A stretch of 13,261 nucleotides of DNA, from the NCBI GenBank assembly GCA_031264545.1, contig JAISDV010000072.1, positions 1 through 13,261 of the forward strand, given 5' to 3'. The notes beneath the pieces are model-generated. The model saw only the letters and a list, made by a program, of their open reading frames with translations, did not search any database and was not told the origin of the DNA. Below are positions 6,195-13,044 of the stretch, piece by piece. Numbering within the stretch: position 1 is the first letter of the stretch; each line of letters starts with the position of its first letter. A program made the translations under genes and the position numbers. Source of the DNA: Oscillospiraceae bacterium. GTDB taxonomy: Bacteria; Bacillota; Clostridia; Oscillospirales; Oscillospiraceae.

Positions 6195-7102
6195 TGCTGT
6201 ATGACGGCATGCGGCAACTTGTCGGCGACACGCCGCTTGTGCGGCTCGCCCACTCCGGCTTCGGAGAAGACCTGCGGGTCTACGCCAAGCTGGAGCTGTA
6301 TAACCCAACGGGGAGCGTGAAAGACCGCATTGGGCAATATATGCTTGCCGACGCGGAACGGCGCGGCTTGCTCAGGCCGGGCGGCACGATCGTGGAAGCC
6401 ACGGCGGGCAATACCGGGCTGGGCATCGCCTTTGCCGCGTTAAATCGCGGCTACCGGCTGGTCATGGTCGTCCCAACAAAATTTTCACAGGAGAAACAAA
6501 CCCTGCTGCGGGCACTGGGCGCGGAAATTATCAACACGCCCAAAGCGGGCGGTATGCTGGAAGCGGAGCAAAAAGCTGACGCGCTGCGCGCGCAGATCCC
6601 GGGAGCGGTCAGCCTGGAGCAATTCCGCAATCCAAACAACCCGCTGGCGCACTATGAAACCACCGGGCCTGAGATATGGCGGGATTTGAGCGGTGAAATA
6701 GACTATGTGGTGGCGGGCGCGGGCAGCGGCGGCACATACACCGGCATCCTGCGTTATCTGAAGGAGCGAAACCCCAAAATCAAAGGCGTACTGGCCGACC
6801 CCGCCGGCTCGACTATAGGCGGCGGCGAGCACGCGCCCTACGACATCGAGGGGATCGGCAACGATTTTATCGCAGACACGATGGATATGAATTTGGTCGA
6901 CCGGGTAATCAAGGTCGGCGATGCGGAAGCGCTGGAGCAGGTACGGCTTCTGGCGGCTCAGGAAGGCATCATCGCCGGGTCCTCCTCTGGGGCGGCGCTG
7001 GCGGCGGTGCATAAGCTGAGCGCCCAGTTAAATTCCGGTGTCATCGTCACCGTTTTCCCCGACCGCGGCGACCGTTATTTCAGCAAAAACATCTACAAAT
7101 AA
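6194..7102 (+). CDS. mccA: Cystathionine beta-synthase MccA (CysK-like PLP enzyme)
   Basis: This 302-residue fold-type II PLP enzyme is of CysK length. The PLP lysine is K43 in NPTGSVKDRI. The substrate loop reads EATAGNTG rather than the TSGNTG usual in CysK, and the region EGIGNDFIADTMDMN followed by GSSSGAAL and VTVFPDRGDRYFSKNIY matches Bacillus MccA (YrhA), which joins homocysteine with O-acetylserine (or serine) to give cystathionine. No C-terminal CBS regulatory domains and no N-terminal haem domain are present. It overlaps mccB by one base; together they form a complete reverse transsulfuration pathway in the cytoplasm. In B. subtilis the order is mccA-mccB; here it is reversed. A plain cysteine synthase is the alternative but fits the loop sequence and neighbour less well. 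Confidence 0.87.
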   Translation: MLYDGMRQLVGDTPLVRLAHSGFGEDLRVYAKLELYNPTGSVKDRIGQYMLADAERRGLLRPGGTIVEATAGNTGLGIAFAALNRGYRLVMVVPTKFSQEKQTLLRALGAEIINTPKAGGMLEAEQKADALRAQIPGAVSLEQFRNPNNPLAHYETTGPEIWRDLSGEIDYVVAGAGSGGTYTGILRYLKERNPKIKGVLADPAGSTIGGGEHAPYDIEGIGNDFIADTMDMNLVDRVIKVGDAEALEQVRLLAAQEGIIAGSSSGAALAAVHKLSAQLNSGVIVTVFPDRGDRYFSKNIYK

Positions 7103-7188
7103 GGCATCGTCTCCGGAAATTTCAGAACCTGTATTCCTAAGCAAGGGATACCGGAAACGCGGGATAGCAGAGACGAGGGGGTATAGAC

Positions 7189-8121
7189 ATGACGCTGCAG
7201 CAAATTTATTATGCGCTCACCGTAGCCGAAACAGGCTCCATGAATAAGGCGGCGGAGAAGCTTATCATTTCACAGCCATCCCTGACCAGCGCCATCAAGG
7301 CGTTGGAACGATACGCGGGCATAGCGATATTTCTGCGCACCAGCAAGGGGGTCGCGGTCACCAACGAAGGCGCGGAATTTCTGACCTACGCCCGACAGGT
7401 GTACCAGCAGTACGAGCTGCTCAGGGAAAAATACGGCAAGGCGGGCAGCGTCAAGCGAAAATTCGGGGTGTCCGCACAGCACTATTCGTTTGCCGTTAAA
7501 GCCTTTGTCGAGATGGTCAAGCATTTCGACACGAGACATTACGAGTTTGCCATACGGGAAACCAAAACCTACGATGTGATACAGGACGTCGGTACGCTGA
7601 GAAGCGAGCTCGGCATTTTATACCTCAGCAGCTTCAACCGTAAAATTATCGAAAAGATGCTTTACGAAAACGACTGCGCGTTTCATCATCTCATAGATTG
7701 CGGCGTCTATATATATCTGTGGAAGGGTCATCCGCTGGCAGGGGAAAAATCCATACGGTTCGTTCAGTTGTATGATTATCCCTGCCTTTCCTTCGAGCAG
7801 GGCGAAAAGGGTTCCTTCTACTTCGCGGAGGAAATACTGGCCGAAAACTGCTATCCGCGGATAATAAAAGCCTGCGACCGGGCAACCATGCTGAATCTGA
7901 TGGTCGGGCTGAACGGATACACCCTTTGCTCCGGCATCATTTGCAATGAGCTGAACGGCGATGAATACGCCGCTATTCCCTTTGAACCGGACGGGGAAAA
8001 TCAAAGCGGCCTTATGGAAATCGGCTATATTAAAAAGAAATACGGCGCTTTAAGCGAGCTGGGCGAAAGCTATCTCGGCGAAATCAAACGCTATTTACAG
8101 ATAAGTTTGCCGGAGGCATAG
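7189..8121 (+). CDS. LysR family transcriptional regulator
   Basis: This 310-residue protein has the standard LysR length. The N-terminal helix-turn-helix is clear at about 1-60 (QQIYYALTVAETGSMNKAAEKL, then SQPSLTSAIKALE and FLRTSKGVAVTNEG), followed by a linker helix and a two-lobe effector domain to the end. GAGGGGG at 7175-7181 lies seven bases before the ATG. It follows mccA by 86 bases with no terminator seen, so it may be read from the mcc promoter as well as its own. Its place between the mcc genes and the transporter-oxidoreductase genes, all on one strand, makes it the likely regulator of both; by analogy with CysB, Cbl, CysL or YtlI the effector would be a sulfur metabolite such as O-acetylserine. 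The effector is inference. Confidence 0.92.
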   Translation: MTLQQIYYALTVAETGSMNKAAEKLIISQPSLTSAIKALERYAGIAIFLRTSKGVAVTNEGAEFLTYARQVYQQYELLREKYGKAGSVKRKFGVSAQHYSFAVKAFVEMVKHFDTRHYEFAIRETKTYDVIQDVGTLRSELGILYLSSFNRKIIEKMLYENDCAFHHLIDCGVYIYLWKGHPLAGEKSIRFVQLYDYPCLSFEQGEKGSFYFAEEILAENCYPRIIKACDRATMLNLMVGLNGYTLCSGIICNELNGDEYAAIPFEPDGENQSGLMEIGYIKKKYGALSELGESYLGEIKRYLQISLPEA

Positions 8122-8154
8122 GTTTTAACTATAACAAGCAATAAAAATTCAGGA

Positions 8155-8184
8155 TTAGCAAACAGCGGCAGGCAACGCTATAAT
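8155..8184 (+). promoter_or_regulatory. Candidate promoter of the ABC transporter-por operon
   Basis: A perfect TATAAT (8179-8184) is preceded at 18 bases by TTAGCA (8155-8160), a weak -35. A weak -35 is common for activator-dependent promoters, which would fit control by the LysR protein encoded just upstream. The start of translation is 60 bases downstream of the -10 box. Confidence 0.6.
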
Positions 8185-8243
8185 ACTGAATAAACAGATA
8201 TGAATAGTATGTATTATGCGATCAGAAAGAAGGCAGGTTCACA

Positions 8244-9404
8244 ATGAAAAAAATCCTCTCTATCTCGGCCGCCGCCTTGCTCGCGCTGTCACTTTTGGCC
8301 GGATGCGGCCCCAATACAGACAGCGCCTCACCGGCCACCGGCGCTTCCTCACCGGCCTCCGACATTTCCTCCCCGGCCCCGGTTACATCCCCCGGCAATG
8401 CGGCCGCAGAAAAAGGAACGCCGGACCACCCGACCGTCGCGCTTGGTCACCTGACCTCCACCGCGCACCTTCTCGCCTTTGTCGCCGCCGAAGAGGGCTT
8501 CTTCACAGAAGAAGGACTCAGCGTTACCGTGACGCAATTCGCCAGCGCCGGCGAGCTGGTGGCCGGCCTTGAGGGCGGGCAGCTTGACGCCGCGTTTATC
8601 GGATCCGTTCCGACCATCACCAGCCAAGCGGCGGGGCACGATATTACGATTTTCGGCGGCGCCATGACCAACGGCCACGGCTATGTTATCAAATCCGATC
8701 TGGTGCCCGAGGGCTTTAAAGAGGGCGACATCACAGTCCTGACGGGCCGCAATGTCGCTTCCGTGAAAAACAGCGTTCAGGATTATGAGCTGCTTGTCCT
8801 CCTGAAAAACGCCGGACTTGAAATCGGTACGGGCGCCGACAAGGTCAACATTGTCTATTTTGAAAGCCAGAAGGATGCGTATAACGCGCTGGCGGGCAGC
8901 GAAATCGACGCCGTTTCGGTCTACTCACCCTATGCGTCTATTGCCCGGGCGGCGGGCCATACCGTCGTGTATTACTGCAACGAGGTAGAGGACTTCCACG
9001 ATCAGCCGTGCTGCCGCCAGGTCGCGCTGACCGGCGCATTGGCGCAAAATCCGAACACCTATACCGCTTTTGAACGGGCGCTCATAAAGGCGTACAAGTT
9101 CTCGCAGGAAAACCGTGAAGAGACCATCGACGATGTGGCGAAGTACATAACCATTGAAACATCCCAGATCGAATATGAGGTTTACGGCGGCCACGCCAAA
9201 TCCGTGCCGGACCCCGATAAGAAAGCAACCGTGACGCTGAAAAACGGCGTCGTCGCGTTCGGGTATACAGACGGCCAGGACTATGACATCGACAGCCTCT
9301 ACAACACAGCCCTTTACAGGACCGCTTTGGAGCAGCTTATCGCGGAAAACCCGGATGACGGCGTTTATAAAGACCTGAAAACACATTTTGATTCCGCCAA
9401 CTGA
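8244..9404 (+). CDS. ABC transporter substrate-binding lipoprotein, NitT/TauT (SsuA/NMT1-like) family
   Basis: The 386-residue product is a lipoprotein: KK start, hydrophobic segment, and lipobox LLAG with cysteine 21. A linker rich in Ser, Ala and Pro (about 25-55) tethers it to the membrane. The binding domain begins at HPTVALGHLTSTAHLLAFVAAEEGFF, the typical strand-helix of SsuA, TauA and NrtA-like proteins ('..a.eeGfF.eeGl.V...'), followed by ELVAGLEGGQLDAAFIGSVP and GHDITIFGGA, the substrate-site loops. These proteins bind sulfonates, taurine, nitrate, bicarbonate or thiamin precursors. The motif DQPCCRQ at about 252-258 recurs in a subset of the family. The ligand cannot be read from sequence; beside mccBA and a LysR gene an organosulfur compound is the best guess. 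The start ATG follows a GAAGGCAGG-type site. A strong hairpin after the gene probably adjusts its level above that of the membrane parts. Confidence 0.88.
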   Translation: MKKILSISAAALLALSLLAGCGPNTDSASPATGASSPASDISSPAPVTSPGNAAAEKGTPDHPTVALGHLTSTAHLLAFVAAEEGFFTEEGLSVTVTQFASAGELVAGLEGGQLDAAFIGSVPTITSQAAGHDITIFGGAMTNGHGYVIKSDLVPEGFKEGDITVLTGRNVASVKNSVQDYELLVLLKNAGLEIGTGADKVNIVYFESQKDAYNALAGSEIDAVSVYSPYASIARAAGHTVVYYCNEVEDFHDQPCCRQVALTGALAQNPNTYTAFERALIKAYKFSQENREETIDDVAKYITIETSQIEYEVYGGHAKSVPDPDKKATVTLKNGVVAFGYTDGQDYDIDSLYNTALYRTALEQLIAENPDDGVYKDLKTHFDSAN

Positions 9405-9413
9405 CCGGTCTGC

Positions 9414-9453
9414 CGGAAATCGGGGACCCGTGATGCCGGGTTCCCGATTTCCG
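9414..9453 (+). other. Strong intergenic hairpin between binding protein and ATPase genes
   Basis: CGGAAATCGGGGACCCG (9414-9430) and CGGGTTCCCGATTTCCG (9437-9453) pair over 17 bases with a single G-U pair and a six-base loop (TGATGC). CTG/CAG just outside can add three pairs across one bulged C. No T run follows, so it is not a normal terminator. Such hairpins after binding-protein genes usually protect the upstream mRNA from 3' exonucleases, or let only part of the transcription pass. Confidence 0.85.
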
Positions 9454-9487
9454 CAGTATACCGCCGGTCCGCGGCAAGAGGTGCGTT

Positions 9488-10300
9488 TTGAGTAAAATAG
9501 AAATTAAAAACCTGTATGCGGAATACGCGGATAAGGACGGAAAATTTCAGGCCTTAAAGGATGTTTCCTTCAGCGTGAGGGCGGGCGAGTTCGTCTCCGT
9601 CATCGGTTCCAGCGGCTGCGGTAATAGCACTTTGCTGGGCGTATTGCAGGGGATCATCTCCCCGTCCTCCGGCAGCGCGTTCATTGACGGCCGGCCGGTG
9701 ACGGGTCCCGGAACAAACCGCGCCGCGGTCTTTCAGCATTATTCCCTGTTTCCATGGATGACTGTACGCAAAAACATCGCTTTCGGCATAAAGCAGGCCA
9801 AAAAAAGCTTGCCGCGGAACGCGCGTTACGCCGCCGCGCAGGTCTTTTTGACCAGGGTCGGGCTCTCCGGGTCCGAGCACAAATATCCGTTTCAATTGTC
9901 CGGCGGTATGCAGCAGCGTGCCGCCATCGCGCGCGCGCTGGCCATGGACACCGACATTCTGTTGATGGATGAGCCTTTCGGCGCGATCGACGCGAAAAAC
10001 CGTTCCAATATGCAGAAGCTTTTACTCTCGCTTTGGGAGGGCGACGGGCCTTCAAAAAAGAAAACCGTCGTGTTTGTTACCCACGATATTGACGAGGCCA
10101 TCTTCTTATCCGACCGTATTATCATGCTGTCAAACAGTCCGGGGCAAATTGCCGCCGAATTTGACGTGTATTTCCCGCGCCCGCGCATTCATTCCACCAT
10201 TCGGGAAACGGGCGAATACATCAATTTGCGAAACAAGCTTATGACCTTGTTTTATGATGAGAACACCGGCGTCGCCGCCGCCGAGGAGTATACGATATGA
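9488..10300 (+). CDS. ABC transporter ATP-binding protein (SsuB/TauB type) with altered Walker A
   Basis: This 270-residue protein is a NitT/TauT-type ATPase. All hallmark motifs are present in order: Walker A region GSSGCGNST at 40-48, Q-loop at Q83 (AAVFQHYSLFPW), signature LSGGMQQ at 137-143, Walker B ILLMDE at 157-162 with catalytic E162, D-loop region and H-loop H199 (VFVTHD). The striking point is residue 46: Asn (AAT at 9623-9625) stands where the Walker A lysine that holds the ATP phosphates should be. Everything else looks intact. The start is TTG at 9488 with AAGAGGTG at 9476-9483; no better ATG is available. It energises the permease encoded next, with an ATGA overlap (10297-10300). 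Either the transporter works with poor hydrolysis, uses another ATPase, or a sequencing error or mutation has occurred. Confidence 0.92.
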   Translation: MSKIEIKNLYAEYADKDGKFQALKDVSFSVRAGEFVSVIGSSGCGNSTLLGVLQGIISPSSGSAFIDGRPVTGPGTNRAAVFQHYSLFPWMTVRKNIAFGIKQAKKSLPRNARYAAAQVFLTRVGLSGSEHKYPFQLSGGMQQRAAIARALAMDTDILLMDEPFGAIDAKNRSNMQKLLLSLWEGDGPSKKKTVVFVTHDIDEAIFLSDRIIMLSNSPGQIAAEFDVYFPRPRIHSTIRETGEYINLRNKLMTLFYDENTGVAAAEEYTI

Positions 10301-11232
10301 AACGGATATTAAAGCGGCTTTTTATTGTTCCGAACGCCTTGTTTATCGCGCTCCTCCTGATCCAGCTGCTCCCGGACAAAGCGTACCGCATTGAAGACCG
10401 CCCGGTCTATACGGCCGCTCTGGCAATTGCGCTTGAGCTTATCCTTCTGGCAGCTTCATTCCTGGTGAAGCAGGACCGCATCCGCCATATTTTCACAGAC
10501 GTGCTGGGCCTTATTTTTGTTTTTTTGATTTTTTGGGTGCTGGCCACCATCAAATTCGATCTGCCGGGCAGCGCCAAGCAGGCGGTGTTTCCGCCGCCCG
10601 GCGCGGTTTTGGAAAAATTCACGTTGGATCTCAGCCAAACCCTGGTCAATATACGGGATTCCCTGGCGCTGATATTTCACGGATATCTGCTCGCCGCCGC
10701 GGCCGCCATTCCGCTCGGTTTATTTTTAGGCTGGAATATGCGCATCGGCGCCGCGGCGGGATACATATCAAAATTTTTGAGTTCGATCTCCCCGATCGTG
10801 TACATCCCGTACGCCATTGTTTTGCTCCCGACCTTTCGCGCGGCGTCCGTTTTTGTGATCGTGGCGGCTTCCTTCTGGCCCATACTGGCCAGTACCATGA
10901 GCGGCGTCCTAAACGTGGAAAAACGTATAATCGACTCCGCAAAAACGCTGTGTGTGGGCGGATTTACCATGCTGTTCCGAATCATACTTCCGGCCGCCCT
11001 GCCGCAGATCTTCATCGGCTGCAACCAGGGTCTCTCCGTATCCTTTATTCTTCTGGTGTCCGCTGAAATGATCGGCGCGAGAAGCGGCCTGGGGTACTAC
11101 GTAAACAACTACGCCAATTTCGGCAATTATACGAGCGCGCTGGCCGGTGTGATCACCATCGGGATCGTCGTGACCGTTATTACCTTTCTTTTTAATCTCC
11201 TGCAGCGCTTTTTGCTCAGGTGGAAGCAATAG
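10297..11232 (+). CDS. ABC transporter permease, NitT/TauT (SsuC-like) family, with N-terminal membrane extension
   Basis: This 311-residue membrane protein belongs to the binding-protein-dependent transport inner membrane family. The core (about 115-311) has the EAA-loop that docks on the ATPase: DSAKTLCVGGFTMLFRIILPAALPQIFIG at about 213-241, with the conserved G-x(9)-LP spacing, and after it SFILLVSAEMIGARSGLGYYVN, typical of SsuC/TauC. The N-terminal part is longer than the usual 250-270 residue proteins and adds membrane spans at about 8-25, 38-57 and 68-84 with a poly-hydrophobic IFVFLIFWVL. Its start overlaps the ATPase stop (ATGA), so both are made together. One permease gene only is present, so a homodimer is expected. 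The substrate is unknown. Confidence 0.9.
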   Translation: MKRILKRLFIVPNALFIALLLIQLLPDKAYRIEDRPVYTAALAIALELILLAASFLVKQDRIRHIFTDVLGLIFVFLIFWVLATIKFDLPGSAKQAVFPPPGAVLEKFTLDLSQTLVNIRDSLALIFHGYLLAAAAAIPLGLFLGWNMRIGAAAGYISKFLSSISPIVYIPYAIVLLPTFRAASVFVIVAASFWPILASTMSGVLNVEKRIIDSAKTLCVGGFTMLFRIILPAALPQIFIGCNQGLSVSFILLVSAEMIGARSGLGYYVNNYANFGNYTSALAGVITIGIVVTVITFLFNLLQRFLLRWKQ

Positions 11233-11266
11233 CGTTTTATCAAGCTCAGTGAAAGGAGGCTCGGCC

Positions 11267-11686
11267 ATGATCCAGGTGCTTTGGAAAGGAAGAGGCGGCC
11301 AGGGCGCGTTCACCGCCGCACGTTTGCTCGGCGCCGCCTGGGTGCTCAGGGGCGGGTATGCGCTGGCCTTTCCGTCCTTCGGCCCGGAGCGGCGGGGCGC
11401 CCCGATGCGCGCTTTTACAAAACTGGACGGCAAGCCTGTGGTCGACCGCAGCGAAATCATCACCCCGGACTTCACTTTAGATTTAGCCAATCCACCAAGC
11501 GACGCCTTATTATTGGCCGAACAGCTCGGGCTCCCAACGGTGAATACCGTTTTGCTGGGCAAGCTGGCGGCGCAGCTCGGAATCGAAATCAGATATTTGG
11601 AGCAGGCCATCGAACAGGTGATGCCGGAAAAGCTCCGGGAAAGGAACAAGTATGCCGTTAAAGCAGCTGCCGGGCAAGGCGCCTGA
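11267..11686 (+). CDS. porG: 2-oxoacid:ferredoxin oxidoreductase gamma subunit, shortened
   Basis: This is the gamma subunit of a four-subunit 2-oxoacid:ferredoxin oxidoreductase (PorG/VorC/KorC family). Clear motifs are GRGGQGAFTAARLLG at the start, FPSFGPERRGAPMRAFTK, and VNTVLLGKLA near the end. The protein has 139 residues against roughly 180-190 in the family. The ends align well, but between ITPDF and DALLLAEQLGLPTVNT only about eight residues stand where about fifty are usual (the strand with the vvvlDP.ll...nt segment). The ATG at 11267 is preferred over an in-frame ATG at 11249 because AAAGGAGG (11251-11258) lies nine bases before it. It overlaps porD by 35 bases. The gamma subunit helps close the CoA and thiamin pocket, so the short form may change substrate or be impaired. 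Confidence 0.85.
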   Translation: MIQVLWKGRGGQGAFTAARLLGAAWVLRGGYALAFPSFGPERRGAPMRAFTKLDGKPVVDRSEIITPDFTLDLANPPSDALLLAEQLGLPTVNTVLLGKLAAQLGIEIRYLEQAIEQVMPEKLRERNKYAVKAAAGQGA

Positions 11687-11924
11687 GCTGACCGCATTTG
11701 AGGCCGGCTATCTGGTTTCACTCAACGGCGGCTGGCGCAGCATCCGTCCGGTGATCGACAGGGACCGCTGTGTGCGCTGCGGCCAATGTTACCTTTATTG
11801 CCCGGACGGCACGATCTCTCCGGAATTCTCCGTGGACTACGGTTTTTGCAAGGGCTGCGGCATTTGCGCAAAAGTTTGCCTGCGCGGCGCGATCACGATG
11901 GAAAAGGAGACGGCGCATGCGTAG
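11652..11924 (+). CDS. porD: 2-oxoacid:ferredoxin oxidoreductase delta subunit (2x[4Fe-4S] ferredoxin)
   Basis: This 90-residue protein is a bacterial-type ferredoxin subunit. Cysteines 40, 43, 46 and 50 (CVRCGQCYLYCP) and 66, 69, 72 and 76 (CKGCGICAKVC) bind two [4Fe-4S] clusters. The first 35 residues (ending in GGWRSIRPVIDRDR) form the extension typical of PorD, which passes electrons from the thiamin-site cluster to soluble ferredoxin. AAAGGAA precedes the ATG by about seven bases, inside the end of porG. The gene ends eight bases inside porA. The strict gamma-delta-alpha-beta order marks the whole as a PorGDAB-type complex. Confidence 0.95.
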   Translation: MPLKQLPGKAPELTAFEAGYLVSLNGGWRSIRPVIDRDRCVRCGQCYLYCPDGTISPEFSVDYGFCKGCGICAKVCLRGAITMEKETAHA

Positions 11925-13044
11925 CTTTATCAGCGGCAACGACGCCGCGGCGGCGGCTGTGCGGCTGGCGCGTCCGCAGGTAATCTCCGCCTACCCCATC
12001 ACGCCGCAGACCACCGTAGTCGAGCGGCTGGCCGAATTTGCCGAGGACGGAAGCCTGGACGCCGAGTTCATTCATGTAGAGAGCGAGCATTCGGCGCTCA
12101 GCGCCGCCATGGGCGCGAGCCTGGCCGGCGTCCGTACCTTCACCGCGACCAGCAGCCAAGGCCTGCTGTATATGGCGGAGGTTTTGTCTTATGCGGCGGG
12201 CGGACGATTTCCCATTGTGATGGTGAACGCCAACCGCAGCCTGGCGCTGCCTTGGAACATATACGGCGACCAGCGCGACAGCCTGGGCCTGCTGGACAGC
12301 GGATGGATACAGGCTTATGCCGAGAACGCGCAGGAGGTCCTGGATCTCACGCTGATGGCGTTCCGTATCGCGGAGGACCCCGCCGTGCGCGTGCCGTTTA
12401 TGATGAACCTGGACGGGTTTCATCTCACACACACCTATGAGGTCGTGGAGGTGCCGACTGCGGCACAGGCGGACGAATTTTTACCGGCTTATGACCCCGG
12501 AGAAAACCAGATCGATTTTGAAGCCCCGCGCAGCTTCGGCTTCTCGGCGGGACCCGAGTGGAACGCGTCTTTCCACAGGTCACATCATGAGGCCATGCTC
12601 AGGGCCCGGGCGGCGGTCGACCGGACTGAAAGCGCGTTTCACACGATATTCGGCCGGCGCTATCCCGGCGGGACAGACGCCTATCGGTGCGGCGACGCGG
12701 AATATATCTTGGTCACACTCGGCAGCGTTTCCGGGCTGTGCCGTCAGGTGGCCGACGCTCTGAGAGAGAACGGCGTGAAGGCCGGGATACTCCGGCTGCG
12801 CTACTTGCGTCCGTTCCCGGACGAGGCGGTCCACGCGGCCTTGTCGTCCGCGAGGGCGGCCGCCGTTTTAGAAAAGGATATCAGCTTCGGCGGCGCGGGC
12901 ACGGTTTTCACCAATGTCCGCTCGGCCGCGCCGGCGCGGCTGAACGTGATCGGGGGCCTGGGCGGCGCCGATATTTCAGCGACGCAGATCGCCGGTATAT
13001 TTGAGCGTCTTCAAAAGGGCGAGTCGGGGGTGAAATGGTTATGA
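11917..13044 (+). CDS. porA: 2-oxoacid:ferredoxin oxidoreductase alpha subunit
   Basis: This 375-residue protein has the normal alpha-subunit length. The N-terminal pyrimidine-binding domain shows the hallmark ISAYPITPQTTVVERLAEF (about 23-41), then FIHVESEHSALSAAMGASLAGVRTFTATSSQGLLYMAEVL, the conserved cofactor-side loops, and PIVMVNANRSLALPWNIYGDQRDSL. The C-terminal part contains YILVTLGSVSG and the transketolase-C-like ILRLRYLRPFP. The enzyme oxidatively decarboxylates a 2-oxoacid with CoA to acyl-CoA, CO2 and reduced ferredoxin. ATG at 11917 follows AAGGAGA by six or seven bases and overlaps porD by eight; longer open frames upstream lie within porD and are rejected. Pyruvate cannot be told from 2-oxobutyrate or branched 2-oxoacids by reading alone; the neighbours favour 2-oxobutyrate. 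Confidence 0.93.
   Translation: MRSFISGNDAAAAAVRLARPQVISAYPITPQTTVVERLAEFAEDGSLDAEFIHVESEHSALSAAMGASLAGVRTFTATSSQGLLYMAEVLSYAAGGRFPIVMVNANRSLALPWNIYGDQRDSLGLLDSGWIQAYAENAQEVLDLTLMAFRIAEDPAVRVPFMMNLDGFHLTHTYEVVEVPTAAQADEFLPAYDPGENQIDFEAPRSFGFSAGPEWNASFHRSHHEAMLRARAAVDRTESAFHTIFGRRYPGGTDAYRCGDAEYILVTLGSVSGLCRQVADALRENGVKAGILRLRYLRPFPDEAVHAALSSARAAAVLEKDISFGGAGTVFTNVRSAAPARLNVIGGLGGADISATQIAGIFERLQKGESGVKWL

Noticed and set aside
5019..6308. 429-residue open frame on the minus strand opposite mccB
   Set aside because: It is antisense to a clearly conserved PLP enzyme, has a low-complexity Arg/Gln/Gly-rich translation and no recognisable domain; long antisense frames are common in GC-rich genes.
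10909..11721. 270-residue minus-strand frame across the permease and porG
   Set aside because: It lies opposite two conserved genes and their junction; the translation is Ser/Pro/Ala-rich without family features.
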